Assembly: GCA_030066555.1 (NCBI GenBank)
Contig: JASJBK010000029.1
Location: forward strand, 1-34,950
DNA from: Halieaceae bacterium
Lineage (GTDB): Bacteria > Pseudomonadota > Gammaproteobacteria > Pseudomonadales > Halieaceae
DNA: 34,950 bases
Reading direction: 5' to 3'
In this document: positions 1 through 9,501 of the stretch, piece after piece
How the letters are laid out: each line of letters opens with the position of its first letter
Position numbering within the stretch: the stretch's first letter is position 1
Translations under genes and position numbers: made by a program
The notes under the pieces: model-generated
What the model saw: the letters and a program-made list of their open reading frames with translations, nothing else
The model's database searches: none
What the model was told of the DNA's origin: nothing

Positions 1-904
1 TACAGTTGGCACCTTCGCGGATTGGCCAGCCGTAGTTTTCCCCCAGGCGAACCACATCGATTTCTTCCCAGTCGTCCTGCCCGACGTCACCTAACCAAAG
101 TTCACCGCTGTCACGGTCAAAACTGAAGCGCCAGGGATTGCGAAATCCCCAGGCATATATCTCCGGGCAGTCAGCGGATCCGAAGCCCTGGGTGCAGGGC
201 GGATTGCCCGCAAACGGATTGTCACCCGGTACGCCGAAGGGCTGGTCGCCGTCCACATCGATGCGCAGCATCGCGCCGAGCAGGTTGCTGGTGTCCTGCG
301 CCCGTTCGAGTGGATCATTGCTGCCGCCGCCATCTCCAAGGCCGAAAAACAGCATGCCATCGGGCCCGAAGGCAATATTACCGCCGTTGTGATTGCCCGC
401 GTCCTGCAGCACTGTCAGCACAATGCGCTCGCTGTCGGCTGCCAGCGTCAGGCCACCGTCGAGGCTGAGGAACTCAGATATCCGAGACTCCAGCGGCGCA
501 AGTGGCGCCGTGTAGGAGAGAAACACGCGGCCGTTGTCGGCAAAGCCAGGGTGTAACGCGATCCCAAGCAGCCCGCCCTCACCGCCGCCGGATACCTCGG
601 CGGAGATGTCGACTACCAGGTTTGCCGTGTCGGCTGTATCGCTGGCTTCGAAGCGCCACACACGCCCGGCCCGTTCGATAAGGTACCAGGCTGAGGAATC
701 ACCCGGTGGCTGCACCATGGCCATGGGCGCCTCGAAGTCGAGGGCCGGAAAGGCTGGCGCCAGACCGATGGACACCACGGGGTCATCGGGCGCGGGAGGC
801 GGTATGACAGGCAACGAATTCCCGGATCCGCCGCCGCCACTGCCACCGCAGGCGGTCACAAACATCAGGCACAACAACAGGCGCAAAATCGGGTAAGACC
901 GCAT
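1..904 (-). CDS. PQQ-dependent sugar dehydrogenase lipoprotein, 3' end cut off by window edge
   Basis: Reading the minus strand from an ATG at 904-902 gives an open frame of about 301 codons with no stop before the window edge. The N-terminus is a lipoprotein signal (hydrophobic stretch, lipobox V-T-A-C, Cys19), followed by a Gly/Ser- and Pro-rich linker. The body has the hallmarks of the glucose/sorbosone dehydrogenase family: GEGGLLGIALHPGF, NHNGGNIAFGPDG, a GLGDGGG loop, AWGFRNPWRFSFD and GDVGQDDWEEID, then GENYGWP. These enzymes are six-bladed propellers that oxidise sugars in the periplasm using PQQ; the real substrate cannot be told here, and some family members are only sugar-binding. 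A GGAGG at 915-919 lies 10 nt before the ATG and fixes the start. The gene is divergent from the NAD(P)-binding gene at 1064. The C-terminal part, including any cytochrome domain, lies outside the window. Confidence 0.9.
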   Translation of the reverse strand, partial: MRSYPILRLLLCLMFVTACGGSGGGGSGNSLPVIPPPAPDDPVVSIGLAPAFPALDFEAPMAMVQPPGDSSAWYLIERAGRVWRFEASDTADTANLVVDISAEVSGGGEGGLLGIALHPGFADNGRVFLSYTAPLAPLESRISEFLSLDGGLTLAADSERIVLTVLQDAGNHNGGNIAFGPDGMLFFGLGDGGGSNDPLERAQDTSNLLGAMLRIDVDGDQPFGVPGDNPFAGNPPCTQGFGSADCPEIYAWGFRNPWRFSFDRDSGELWLGDVGQDDWEEIDVVRLGENYGWPIREGANC

Positions 905-986
905 CACGTGACGACCTCCAGCGCGAATACGTCCCGATTAGTGTAGTACTGCTATTCGGTATTCCGAAGGCACCACGGTCTCAAAA

Positions 987-1014
987 TTGCGGGCCGATTT
1001 TCGTTTGCTACTAT
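987..1014 (+). promoter_or_regulatory. Candidate sigma70 promoter of the NAD(P)-binding gene
   Basis: TTGCGG (987-992) and TACTAT (1009-1014) are 16 bp apart, and the -10 is extended by TG at 1006-1007. Transcription would start near 1021, about 43 nt before the ATG at 1064. This is found by eye only. Confidence 0.45.
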
Positions 1015-1063
1015 GCAGGCCCATGTACAAACGGAAACGCACCTGGCGTGGGGGTAGTGGCGA

Positions 1064-1891
1064 ATGAAGTGGTTGAAGCGAATCAGTATTGGTCTGCTTG
1101 CGGCTGTTGTTATCCTGGTCGTCGGCCTGAACCTCTGGGGCATGGCAACGCTGGGCACTCTCACGCCTGATCCGGATGCGCTGCGGGATGACAACGCCAA
1201 TCGCGTGGTACTGGTATCCGGAGCCACGGGCTCGGTGGGCGACGCAGTGCTAAAGGCGGCGATGCGCGATCCCGGCATCGAAACTATTCACGTGATCACC
1301 CGTCGCAGTTCTCCACGCATTGACGAGGGAGTGGCCAGCGGCAAGGTGCAAATGCACCTGCTGAAGGATTTTACCGACTACAGCTCACTGGCAGACGTCC
1401 TGCCCCAGGTGAATACGGTGCTGTGGGCGCTGGGTACATCGTCACTGCAGGTGGACGCCGATACCTATACCTGGATTCACGTCGACTTTCCCACTGCCTT
1501 CGTGAAGGCCTGGCTGGAAGCCCGCCAGGATGCACCCATGGCTTTCCACTATGTCACGGGTATGGGCACCGGCGAAGACGAAAGCGCCCGCTGGGCCCAG
1601 GAAAAGGGACGCGCCGAGCGATTGGTGGCAGAAATGGCTGAAGGCACCGGCCTGCGCACCTTCGGTCACCGCTCCGGCTATATACGGCCAACCGCGGAAC
1701 GCGCCAGTTGGGGTGCCTACCTGCTGGAAGCGCTGTGCAAGCCCGGCGACCTGGTCATCGCCGGTACCGACCTTGGCGGCGCCATGCTGGAAATCAGCGC
1801 CCGCACCGAGGAACTGCCTAACGGCAGCATCATCGACAACGCAGATGCGCTGGCCTACGCATCCATCTACCGGGCCAACAATCCCCGCTAG
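1064..1891 (+). CDS. Membrane-anchored NAD(P)-binding (atypical SDR) protein
   Basis: 275 residues. A single N-terminal transmembrane helix (about residues 5-28) is followed by a Rossmann domain with the nucleotide-binding motif VSGATGSVG (about 50-58). The pattern G-A-T-G-x-x-G is that of the atypical/extended short-chain dehydrogenases related to HTATIP2 and NmrA-like proteins. A GMGTGED segment and the later ARWAQEKGRAERLV helix fit the position of the active-site region, but the classical YxxxK pair is replaced by AQEKG, so catalysis may be atypical. An extended -10 promoter precedes it. It is followed at 65 nt by an unrelated small gene in the same direction. Substrate unknown; the membrane anchor is the main feature setting it apart from the soluble relatives. 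Confidence 0.8.
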   Translation: MKWLKRISIGLLAAVVILVVGLNLWGMATLGTLTPDPDALRDDNANRVVLVSGATGSVGDAVLKAAMRDPGIETIHVITRRSSPRIDEGVASGKVQMHLLKDFTDYSSLADVLPQVNTVLWALGTSSLQVDADTYTWIHVDFPTAFVKAWLEARQDAPMAFHYVTGMGTGEDESARWAQEKGRAERLVAEMAEGTGLRTFGHRSGYIRPTAERASWGAYLLEALCKPGDLVIAGTDLGGAMLEISARTEELPNGSIIDNADALAYASIYRANNPR

Positions 1892-1956
1892 CCGCTACTT
1901 GGCCTACACTTAAGCAAGGATCGGCAACATACAGCGCTCATGGCGAAGGGACAGTC

Positions 1957-2484
1957 ATGAATTGGGACGCCATATCTGCGGTAGGTGAAGTGCTCGGCGC
2001 CGCTGGCGTCATTGGTTCCCTCGTCTACCTGTCCGTACAGATCCGACACAACAGTGCCGAGGTGCGTCACGCCTCTGCCGATCGCATGGTGGAGCTGTGG
2101 ACTACCAATATCACCAAGTATGCTGACGACAGTAGCCTGGCCGACCTGGTAGCCAAGCTCAACATCGAGGGCTTCGACGCCCTCAGCCCCGGTGAGCAGA
2201 TGCGTATCCACGGCTACTACGGACGTAGCCTGAGAGTGATGGAGGCCATCCACTGGCACAGCATCGAGGGCACAATCGATTCTGAGCTATGGGACGGCCT
2301 CGACGCCATGGGCCGAGACCTGATGAACGCTCCCGCTCTCCGCGAATACTGGGCCCTGCGCAAGCACTGGTTCAGTAAGCGTTACCAGGCATACGTCGAT
2401 GAAATCGACAGCGGTCCGCGCCCGGACTACCTCGGCAAGCTAGCCAGGCTGGAGCAAGACACTGCGGACCAGCAGCAAGCTTGA
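1957..2484 (+). CDS. Conserved hypothetical protein with one N-terminal membrane helix
   Basis: 175 residues. The first 30 contain a hydrophobic segment (GAAGVIGSLVYLSVQI) immediately followed by a basic R-H-N stretch; the rest is soluble and mostly helical, rich in Trp and acidic residues, with a C-terminal W-x-x-R-K-H-W-F-S pattern. This layout (short helix, then about 140 helical residues ending in a W..HWFS..YQAYVD-like segment) is a family I recall as common in marine proteobacteria and annotated as hypothetical; I know of no function. GAAGGGA at 1945-1951 serves as ribosome binding site. It lies 65 nt after the NAD(P)-binding gene and converges with the sulfatase gene. Confidence 0.75.
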   Translation: MNWDAISAVGEVLGAAGVIGSLVYLSVQIRHNSAEVRHASADRMVELWTTNITKYADDSSLADLVAKLNIEGFDALSPGEQMRIHGYYGRSLRVMEAIHWHSIEGTIDSELWDGLDAMGRDLMNAPALREYWALRKHWFSKRYQAYVDEIDSGPRPDYLGKLARLEQDTADQQQA

Positions 2485-2542
2485 GCGTCGATAGCAGCAC
2501 TACTGGAAGTATTGTTCCGTCCAGTCTTCCGGTACCCAGGTT

Positions 2543-4201
2543 CTAGTTAGACCAGTAGATGTACTCGTCATCCGGCGCGTCCGGCTGGCTCAGGTCTTTG
2601 TCGATATTGACCGGCGCAGACAGCTGGCTTGGCCAGGCGGGTGGCGCCTGTTCTGCGTTGTGCTTCGCTAGCGCTGCCGTCAGTTCGGCCAGCTTGTCGG
2701 GGCGTTCGTCCGACAGGTCACGCTGTTCCGTCGGGTCGGCGTTCAGATCGAAAAGCCAGCGTCTTCCCGGCGGGTCGCTAACGTTCAGCTTCCAGCCATC
2801 TACCAGCGCCGACTGGGAGGCGCCACTGCGCCAGAACAGGGACCTGTGTGGAACGCCTTCCGCTTCGCCAGTCACAAATGGCAGCAGGTCCACACCGTCG
2901 ATCTTGCGATCGTCGGGAAGCGCGGCGCCGCCTGCCGCGGCCGCCGTGGTGTACAGATCGAAATGGTGCACGGGGCTATCGATTACTGTTCCCGGCGCAA
3001 TGCGCGCTGGCCATTTGGCGAGGAAAGGCACATGGATGCCCCCCTCGAACAGGGTGATCTTCCATCCGCGGAAAGGACTATTGACCTCGGGCAGGCCGAG
3101 GTAGCCTGCTCCTCCATTATCTGAGGTGAACAGCACCAGCGTATTGTCTTCCAGGCCGTTGTTCCTGAGCGCCTCGAGAACCCTGCCGACGCCGCGGTCG
3201 AGGCTCCGAATCATGGCCGCGTACACACGCTCCCGGTGATTATCGATATGCGACAGCGCATCGTAATCCTCGCGCAATGCCTGCAGCGGCGTATGCGGCG
3301 CCCAGTGTGCAAGGTACAGGAAGAACGGCCGGTCCCTGTTGGCCTCGATGACATCGACCGCATGTTCCGTAAAGTAGTCCGTCAGGTAGCGATCCGGTTC
3401 GAAGGCGTCATTGGTGTTGAAGCTGACGCCGAAGCGCATCGCCGCCCACAGGAAGCGGTCGATGGGGTCGAAATCCTGTTTGGAGTTGACCACGTCGGGG
3501 TGGTCCTCCGGCAGATAGAGGCCGCTGGCCATCAGCAGGCTTTCATCAAAGCCCTGGTCTGTCGGCGCCATCCCATTGCTGCGCCCCAGGTGCCACTTAC
3601 CGATGTGCACCGTGTGATAGTCACGCTCTGCGAGGACTTCTGCCAGTGTGATTTCCGAGGGCGGCATGCCCATGTCGTCGTAGTCCAGGACCTCGGCGGC
3701 TTCATGGCGGATACCGTCCCGCAGCCGAGAAGAGTCACGTGGCATCAGTGACATCAATTGCATCATGCCCGGCGGTGTCGGCGTGAATTCAAAGCCGAAC
3801 CGGGTGCCGTAGCGCCCCGACATAATGGCGGCGCGCGAGGGCGCGCAGGTCCCGTTGGCCGCATAACCATTAGTGAAGGTCACGCCCTGCTGAGCGATCG
3901 AATCGATATTGGGTGTGGGCACAGTGCCCTTGGCGACACCGCCGTTCAGCGTTATATCGTTCCAGCCCAGGTCGTCGGCAAGGATCAGCACGATATTAGG
4001 TGGCCGCGCACCCAACGAGCGAGCCTGGCCATCTACTCCGCTCGACCAGGTAATCTCCCTATGGGGTTCAATCTGCGAGCGCCGCTCCATGGCGGCACTG
4101 ATGAGTGACAGGGCGATTGGCCCGCGGAAGGTCCAGGCTGAGTAACCCACGACGATCGCCGCGGCGATTGAGCTGATGATCCACCTGGAGCGGGTCTTCA
4201 T
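2543..4201 (-). CDS. Sulfatase (formylglycine type), membrane-anchored
   Basis: 552 residues from the ATG at 4201-4199. A longer frame begins at 4243, but GGAGG at 4210-4214, 8 nt before the 4201 ATG, and the signal-anchor that starts exactly there (MKTRSRWIISSIAAAIVVGY) favour the shorter form. It carries the full sulfatase set: metal-binding ILADDLGWND, the C-A-P-S-R site (Cys119) that is converted to formylglycine, HIGKWHLG, an AHWAPHTP segment and FTSDNGG. It would hydrolyse a sulfate ester outside the cytoplasmic membrane; substrate class unknown. Cys rather than Ser at the site means maturation by an FGE-type or other enzyme, and no such gene is in this window. It is divergent from the gene at 4446. 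Confidence 0.92.
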   Translation of the reverse strand: MKTRSRWIISSIAAAIVVGYSAWTFRGPIALSLISAAMERRSQIEPHREITWSSGVDGQARSLGARPPNIVLILADDLGWNDITLNGGVAKGTVPTPNIDSIAQQGVTFTNGYAANGTCAPSRAAIMSGRYGTRFGFEFTPTPPGMMQLMSLMPRDSSRLRDGIRHEAAEVLDYDDMGMPPSEITLAEVLAERDYHTVHIGKWHLGRSNGMAPTDQGFDESLLMASGLYLPEDHPDVVNSKQDFDPIDRFLWAAMRFGVSFNTNDAFEPDRYLTDYFTEHAVDVIEANRDRPFFLYLAHWAPHTPLQALREDYDALSHIDNHRERVYAAMIRSLDRGVGRVLEALRNNGLEDNTLVLFTSDNGGAGYLGLPEVNSPFRGWKITLFEGGIHVPFLAKWPARIAPGTVIDSPVHHFDLYTTAAAAGGAALPDDRKIDGVDLLPFVTGEAEGVPHRSLFWRSGASQSALVDGWKLNVSDPPGRRWLFDLNADPTEQRDLSDERPDKLAELTAALAKHNAEQAPPAWPSQLSAPVNIDKDLSQPDAPDDEYIYWSN

Positions 4202-4416
4202 TGTTATGTCCTCCCCGAAATTGTCGCCGCGCGTCGGGATCAACTGGGCTGCTCAGGCTACCATGAGTCCAGTGTTGTCCGCGTTGCAGTAGACCCACGT
4301 GCGTCGAGCATTGCCGCTATCTGGAATCAATGCAACGCATTATCATCCTGAACATGTGTCGACAGGCCATTACTTCGCCTTTCCATCGAAGCCGCAGACA
4401 GACAGGAGAGAAACCG

Positions 4417-4449
4417 GTGCCAGACAGACTCTTGATCACGCTCCAATGA
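4417..4449 (+). other. Possible 10-codon leader ORF overlapping the next start codon
   Basis: A GTG at 4417 preceded by AGGAG (4403-4407, 9 nt away) opens a 10-codon frame, V-P-D-R-L-L-I-T-L-Q, whose TGA (4447-4449) overlaps the ATG at 4446 of the next gene. The following gene has no good ribosome binding site of its own, so coupling through this leader is possible. It is too short to judge by codon use. Confidence 0.25.
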
Positions 4450-5093
4450 CCTCCCCGGTGACTACAAGAACACTTATGTGGACAACTGCGCTGGGTGTCT
4501 GGCTCGTGTTCACCTGGTGGTACACCAATACGGGTGGCCCACTCACGGAGGAGGAAACTGATCGCTTTATCAGCGGTTACCTGGAAGCCAACCGCGGCCG
4601 GGAAGTCTCCGCCGCAAACGTAGCAAGGCTGCGCGATTTTCTTATGTCGGATACCGGCAATCAGTTCGTAATGGTGAACATCCTGGACATGGCCGAGAAC
4701 CCACCGGATGTGCCCGGCGCCCAGCCTGGCGAATCATCACAGTCGCTGCTGGGGCGCTATATGGAATTCATGTACCGGGCACTGCTCTCGCGGGCCTGTC
4801 ATCCCGTCTATGTGGGTTTCGCGGTGGCGCCTGCGCTGGACCTCGTCGGCCTGCCCGGCGCCGAGTCCTGGACCCAGGGTGCTCTTATGCGCTATCGCAG
4901 CCGGCGCGATCTGGTGGAAATTGCCAGCAACCCCATTTTTGCCGAGCGACACAAATTCAAGCTGGCGGCGCTGGAAAAAACCGTGGCATTCCCGGTGGAA
5001 AACCAGCTCTACCTGTCAGACCTCAGGTTCCTGCTGGCGCTGCTGCTGTTTTCCATATGCTCGCTGATAGACTTGTGGGTCTGGCGCCGCTAG
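4446..5093 (+). CDS. Membrane protein with central DUF1330-like (dimeric alpha-beta barrel type) domain
   Basis: 215 residues from the ATG at 4446. An open frame extends upstream to 4299, but that part reads as non-coding. One transmembrane helix lies near the N-terminus (about 9-26, WTTALGVWLVFTWWY) and another at the C-terminus (about 192-210, FLLALLLFSICSLIDLWVW). The soluble middle contains FVMVNILDM and MRYRSRRDLVEI followed by HKFKLAALEKTVAFPV, a pattern that recalls DUF1330/ferredoxin-like alpha-beta proteins (the strand N-I-L, then Y-R-S-R-R-D, then an 'F..H..AL' segment). That assignment is tentative. It is the first gene of the co-directional run leading to selA and selB, 34 nt ahead of the hydrolase gene. 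Confidence 0.7.
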   Translation: MTSPVTTRTLMWTTALGVWLVFTWWYTNTGGPLTEEETDRFISGYLEANRGREVSAANVARLRDFLMSDTGNQFVMVNILDMAENPPDVPGAQPGESSQSLLGRYMEFMYRALLSRACHPVYVGFAVAPALDLVGLPGAESWTQGALMRYRSRRDLVEIASNPIFAERHKFKLAALEKTVAFPVENQLYLSDLRFLLALLLFSICSLIDLWVWRR

Positions 5094-5101
5094 CGGTCCC
5101 G

Positions 5102-5115
5102 AACAAGAACTTGTT
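5102..5115. promoter_or_regulatory. Small palindrome between two genes upstream of selA
   Basis: AACAAG-AA-CTTGTT is a perfect inverted repeat in the 34-nt gap, directly followed by the GGAG (5116-5119) of the hydrolase gene. As RNA it would have only a 2-nt loop, so an operator or chance is more likely than a hairpin. Confidence 0.25.
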
Positions 5116-5127
5116 GGAGTCGGAAAC

Positions 5128-6162
5128 ATGCAACGCATTTCGAAGCTCGCGATTCTCTTACTCGCTTTCGTCCTAGTCATTTACTACCTGGCCTTGAATA
5201 CTGAGGGCGGGCAAGACTTCCTGCTCAGCCGTGGCACCGCCGCCGCGAACCAGCCTCCCGCGCCGTTGAGTGACGGGCTGCACGTCTATGTCTGCGGTAG
5301 CGCTGCACCGCTGCCGGCTCCCGGTCGTGCCCAGGCCTGTATCGCCGTGCTGACGCCGGAGCACTACTTCATTGTGGATGTTGGTTCGGGCTCCGTTAAC
5401 AACCTGGGCCTGGGACGCCTGCCGGCAGAGCGCCTGGACGGCGTATTACTGAGCCACTTCCACTCCGACCATATTGCTGACTTGCCGACCATCAACGTTA
5501 TCGCGTGGGCGTCGGGGCACGAAGGGCCCTTGAAGGTCTATGGGCCGCCAGGCATAGGGCAGGTGGTCGATGGCTTCAATACCGCGCTAACCCACGATCG
5601 CCAGTACCGCACTGAGCATCACGGCGCAGATTTACTGCCGCCGGCCAGCGGCATCATGGAGCCGGTAGAGCATCCCCTGGAGGCCACGCTGGAATTCGGG
5701 GAGCTGACCATCACTTCTTTCGCTGCAGATCACTCTCCCGTTGAGCCCGCCGTCAGCTACCGCTTCGACTACAAGGGAAGGTCGGTGGTTATCACCGGTG
5801 ACACGGTGGTCACCGATCAGTTGCGCTCGATGGTAGATGACGCCGACCTGCTGGTGACCGACGCCCTCTCCCTGCCTATTGTCGACGCCCTGCACACTGC
5901 CGTCTCAAGTGCAGGTAACGACCGATTCGCCAAGATTCTTGTCGATATTCAGGACTACCATGCGCACGTGGCGGATGTGGCGGAGCTCACGCGCTCTACC
6001 AATGTCGGCACAACCGCGCTCTACCACCTGGTGCCGGGCCCGAGAAACAGGCTGATGGAAAACATTTTCAAACGCGAGTTCACGGACAACATGGTACTCA
6101 CCCACGACCGCATGTGGTTTGAGTTGCCCGCGGGCTCTGACGAGATCAACATCACGGACTAA
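5128..6162 (+). CDS. Metallo-beta-lactamase-fold hydrolase, membrane-anchored
   Basis: 344 residues with an N-terminal transmembrane or signal segment (about 6-23). The metal motif is H110-x-H112-x-D114-H115 (SHFHSDHIADL); further metal-site positions are seen in AADHSP, ITGDT (the bridging Asp) and the late YHLVPGP. The pattern resembles the RNase Z/arylsulfatase-like branch of the superfamily. The anchor argues against a tRNA-processing RNase Z and for a periplasmic hydrolase. GGAG at 5116-5119 is the ribosome binding site. Its stop is 9 nt before the GTG of selA, so it is very likely co-transcribed with selA-selB-selC; I know of no established link of this family with selenium metabolism. 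Confidence 0.85.
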   Translation: MQRISKLAILLLAFVLVIYYLALNTEGGQDFLLSRGTAAANQPPAPLSDGLHVYVCGSAAPLPAPGRAQACIAVLTPEHYFIVDVGSGSVNNLGLGRLPAERLDGVLLSHFHSDHIADLPTINVIAWASGHEGPLKVYGPPGIGQVVDGFNTALTHDRQYRTEHHGADLLPPASGIMEPVEHPLEATLEFGELTITSFAADHSPVEPAVSYRFDYKGRSVVITGDTVVTDQLRSMVDDADLLVTDALSLPIVDALHTAVSSAGNDRFAKILVDIQDYHAHVADVAELTRSTNVGTTALYHLVPGPRNRLMENIFKREFTDNMVLTHDRMWFELPAGSDEINITD

Positions 6163-6171
6163 TATGAGAGC

Positions 6172-7566
6172 GTGAACGTTCAACAACAATTCCGCCGTTT
6201 GCCGTCTATCGACGCCCTGCTCGCCAATATGCCTGAGGAAGTGGCGCGCTGGGGTCATACCCAACTGGTCGAAGCCCTCAGGCAACAGCTTGACCAGCTG
6301 CGTGAGGCCATAGCCGCCGGCATTTCGGCTGACATCTCGTCGGAGAGCATCAGGCAGTCCGCCCTGGAGACACTGGCCGCACGTTCGCGCGCCACGTTGA
6401 TTCCAGTGTTCAACCTGACCGGCACAGTCCTGCACACCAACCTGGGGCGCGCCAACCTGCCGCCGGAGGCTATTGAAGCTATAGGCACCGTCGCGGCCGG
6501 CGCCAGCAATCTTGAGTTTGACCTTGCAAGCGGCAAGCGCGGCGACCGGGAATCCCACGTCGAGTCGCTGATCTGCGAAATCACCGGCGCCGAGGCGGCG
6601 ACAGCCGTGAACAATAATGCCGCCGCGGTGCTGCTGGTACTCAATACCCTGGCGCTGGGTCGCACCGTACCGGTATCGCGGGGCGAGCTGGTCGAGATCG
6701 GCGGCTCGTTCCGAATTCCCGAGGTGATGTCGCGCTCGGGGTGCTCACTGGTCGAGGTCGGCGCCACCAACCGCACCCACCTGGATGACTATCGGCACGC
6801 TATCGACAACACCACCGCCCTGTTGATGAAGGTGCATACCAGTAACTACGAGATCCAGGGCTTTACCGCCAGCGTCGCCGAGCCAGACCTGGCGGTACTG
6901 GCAAACGAGCACGACCTGCCCTTCGTGATCGACCTGGGCAGCGGCAACCTCGCAGACTTCAAGGCCCTTGGATTGCCCGATGAGCCCACGGTCGCCCAGG
7001 CGCTGGCCAACGGCGCTGACCTGGTGACCTTCAGCGGCGACAAGCTATTGGGTGGGCCGCAAGCGGGTATTGTCGCCGGCCGCGCCGACCTCATAGCAGC
7101 GATCAAGAGGAATCCTCTCAAGCGCGCCCTGCGCCTGGACAAGATGACGCTGGCCGCACTCGCAGAGGTTCTCACGTTGTACCGGGACCCCGAACAGCTG
7201 GTAAGGAAACTGCCCACGCTGCGACTGCTGACACGGCGGGCATCCGATATCCAGGCACAAGCCAAGTCCTTGCTGCCCGACATCGCCCGCGCCCTGGCAC
7301 CCAAGTTCCAGGTCAGCGTGGAAGACTGTCTGAGCCAGATCGGCAGCGGGTCGCTACCCGTCGACACCCTGCCCAGCGCCGCAATCCGGATCGCGCCTGA
7401 ATCTGGCGACGACAGTGACGTGCGCAAGCTGGCGCAAAGGCTTCGAGAGCTCCCGGTTCCCGTAATTGGCCGGATCCACAAGGGCGCACTGTGGCTCGAC
7501 CTGCGCTGCCTGGAACCGGAACAGCAAACAGGGTTTGCAGACCAACTGGCCGACCTCACCCTGTGA
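6172..7566 (+). CDS. selA: L-seryl-tRNA(Sec) selenium transferase SelA
   Basis: 464 residues, the normal length for bacterial SelA. It converts Ser-tRNA(Sec) to selenocysteinyl-tRNA(Sec) with selenophosphate as donor, in the cytoplasm, as a PLP enzyme. Visible family features are the N-terminal [23 protein letters not shown], the AAAVLLVLN segment after 'TAVNNNA', and the PLP lysine in [14 protein letters not shown] (Lys291). The start is a GTG at 6172 with only a weak purine stretch before it, 9 nt after the preceding stop, so re-initiation or coupling is likely. The stop TGA overlaps the GTG of selB by 3 nt (GTGA). Confidence 0.97.
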   Translation: MNVQQQFRRLPSIDALLANMPEEVARWGHTQLVEALRQQLDQLREAIAAGISADISSESIRQSALETLAARSRATLIPVFNLTGTVLHTNLGRANLPPEAIEAIGTVAAGASNLEFDLASGKRGDRESHVESLICEITGAEAATAVNNNAAAVLLVLNTLALGRTVPVSRGELVEIGGSFRIPEVMSRSGCSLVEVGATNRTHLDDYRHAIDNTTALLMKVHTSNYEIQGFTASVAEPDLAVLANEHDLPFVIDLGSGNLADFKALGLPDEPTVAQALANGADLVTFSGDKLLGGPQAGIVAGRADLIAAIKRNPLKRALRLDKMTLAALAEVLTLYRDPEQLVRKLPTLRLLTRRASDIQAQAKSLLPDIARALAPKFQVSVEDCLSQIGSGSLPVDTLPSAAIRIAPESGDDSDVRKLAQRLRELPVPVIGRIHKGALWLDLRCLEPEQQTGFADQLADLTL

Positions 7567-9497
7567 TCATCGCGACCGCTGGACACGTTGACCATGGCAA
7601 GACCTCCCTGGTTCGACAGCTCACCGGCGTAGAGACCGATACCCTCGCTGAAGAAAAGGCCCGTGGACTCTCGATCAACCTCGGGTACGCCTACCTGCCC
7701 TGCGCCGACGGCAGCCGGCTGGGCTTTATCGACGTACCCGGGCACCAGCGCTTCATCAACACCATGATCTCGGGCATCAGCGGTATCGATATGGGCCTGC
7801 TGGTGATCGCTGCGGATGACGGCCCAATGCCCCAAACCCTTGAGCATCTCGACGTGTTGGACATACTCGGCGTCGAGCAGCTCTCTGTGGTGATCAGCAA
7901 GATCGACCGCGTCAGCGAGTCGAGGCTCCAGGAGGTCGAGCAACACATCCACGGTCTACTCAATGGAAGACGCTGGCATGACGCCGCACTCTTCCCTGTC
8001 TCCAGTGAAACCGGCAGCGGTATACCGGCACTGGAGACCTACCTGCAGCAGCAGGCGCAGCGCATCCGTGCGCGCCAGGCCGAGGGTGGATTTCGACTGT
8101 CTATTGACCGGGCCTTCTCAGCCAAGGGTGCCGGCCTGGTCGTCACCGGTACCGCCAATGCAGGCAAGGTGCTCACCGGAGACCGCTTGCTACTGCTTCC
8201 CGGCAACAGGGAAGTCCGCGTCCGCGATCTGAGGGCCCACAATGAACCGGCGACGGCCGCAGTAGCCGGCCAGCGAGTCGCCCTTAACCTTGCTGGCAGC
8301 GTTTCGGCTTCAGATATCGAGAGAGGTGACTGGCTGGTCGATGCGGACCATGCACTATCCTCCGAACGGCTTGATGTATCGTTCACGCTGCTGAAGGGCG
8401 CACCCTTCCCCCTCAAGCACCTGGCACCGGTAAAACTCCACATTGGCGCCAAGCGTGTTGCCGGGAAGCTGGCGCTGGTGGAGGGATCGTCAGGACGCCT
8501 GCACGCAGGAGAAAGCTGCATCGCCCAGTTGCTGCTGGATGAGCCGGTCAATGCGATGCTGGGCGATCGCTTCCTGCTGCGGGATACCGCGGAGAATGTC
8601 ATCCTGGGTGGCGGAGCGGTGCTGGACCCGCAGGGTCCGAAGTTCGGCAAGTCGCGCCCGGGGCGAATCACCTGGCTGCAGGCGATGCAGGCAGACACGC
8701 CGGAAGACGCGCTGGCCCAGCTTATTGCAAAGGGTCAGTTGGTCGAGCTGAATCGATTCTGGGCCATCCGCAATCGCCGCCTGGATCAGGTCGAAACACT
8801 GCTGCCAGCTGATGCAAAGCGTTTCGAATACGATGGTCGACACTGGGCCATCGGGCAAAAGCAGTGGTCCGAGGCCAGCCAGCATCTCAATTCACTGGTG
8901 GATGACTGGCATGAGACTCACCCGCACAAGCCTGGAATCAAGATGACCGAGCTCAAGGCTGCCGTGAGCCGCGACTACCAAACACCGCTGGTCATGGCCG
9001 CGCTGGTTTCCAGGCTAAAATCAGGCGACCTGCTGCTGCACGATGGACACATCAGTCGCACAGGCTTCCGGAGAACCGAGTCCAAAGAAGTCCAGTCACA
9101 CTGGAAGTCCATGCGCCAGCACCTGGAACAGTGCCAGCTCAGGGTTCCCTTGTTCTCAGAGCTGGCCGCCGCCATCCAGGTGCCCGAGCCAACACTCAGG
9201 CAGGTCGTCAAGGAGGCGACCCGCAGTGGTAACCTGCACCGCCTCAACGACAAACGCTACGCCCTGCCCGAGCACCTGCTGCATTTTTCCAGGCGCGTGG
9301 TCGAGGCAGACCGCGAGGGTGAAGAGCTGTCAGTGATCAATCTCAAGGCGCGCTTCCAGAGCGGACGCAACCTCACCATCGAGCTGCTGGAGTATTTTGA
9401 TAGCATTCACTTCACCCGCCGAGAAGGTAATACGCGTATTGTCATCAACCCTGCGGCTGCCCTGGAGCGCTTCGGGGCACAGGGAACCTCTACATAA
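7563..9497 (+). CDS. selB: Selenocysteine-specific elongation factor SelB
   Basis: 644 residues from the GTG at 7563. A frame open further upstream (7491) lies inside selA; the GTG is chosen because the protein then begins [14 protein letters not shown], as SelB does. The GTPase domain has P-loop GHVDHGKT (7-14), DVPGHQRF and SKID. EF-Tu-like beta-barrel domains follow, and the C-terminal winged-helix repeats end in [20 protein letters not shown], the part that binds SECIS hairpins. SelB carries Sec-tRNA(Sec) to the ribosome at UGA codons that are followed by a SECIS element. It overlaps selA by 4 nt and ends only 4 nt before the tRNA-Sec gene. The two selenoprotein genes in this window are its likely clients. 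Confidence 0.97.
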   Translation: MIIATAGHVDHGKTSLVRQLTGVETDTLAEEKARGLSINLGYAYLPCADGSRLGFIDVPGHQRFINTMISGISGIDMGLLVIAADDGPMPQTLEHLDVLDILGVEQLSVVISKIDRVSESRLQEVEQHIHGLLNGRRWHDAALFPVSSETGSGIPALETYLQQQAQRIRARQAEGGFRLSIDRAFSAKGAGLVVTGTANAGKVLTGDRLLLLPGNREVRVRDLRAHNEPATAAVAGQRVALNLAGSVSASDIERGDWLVDADHALSSERLDVSFTLLKGAPFPLKHLAPVKLHIGAKRVAGKLALVEGSSGRLHAGESCIAQLLLDEPVNAMLGDRFLLRDTAENVILGGGAVLDPQGPKFGKSRPGRITWLQAMQADTPEDALAQLIAKGQLVELNRFWAIRNRRLDQVETLLPADAKRFEYDGRHWAIGQKQWSEASQHLNSLVDDWHETHPHKPGIKMTELKAAVSRDYQTPLVMAALVSRLKSGDLLLHDGHISRTGFRRTESKEVQSHWKSMRQHLEQCQLRVPLFSELAAAIQVPEPTLRQVVKEATRSGNLHRLNDKRYALPEHLLHFSRRVVEADREGEELSVINLKARFQSGRNLTIELLEYFDSIHFTRREGNTRIVINPAAALERFGAQGTST

Positions 9498-9501
9498 CCA
9501 C

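Noticed and set aside
4202-4445. N-terminal extensions of the sulfatase (to 4243) and of the membrane protein (to 4299)
   Set aside because: Ribosome sites and membrane-anchor positions fit the shorter starts, and the extensions read as non-coding.
5905-6558. Minus-strand open frame of 217 codons across the hydrolase/selA junction
   Set aside because: Covers the ends of two good genes and shows no family similarity.
6846-7952. Long antisense open frame (368 codons) across selA/selB
   Set aside because: It overlaps two certain genes entirely, has low-complexity composition and matches no family; it is a by-product of GC-rich codon use.
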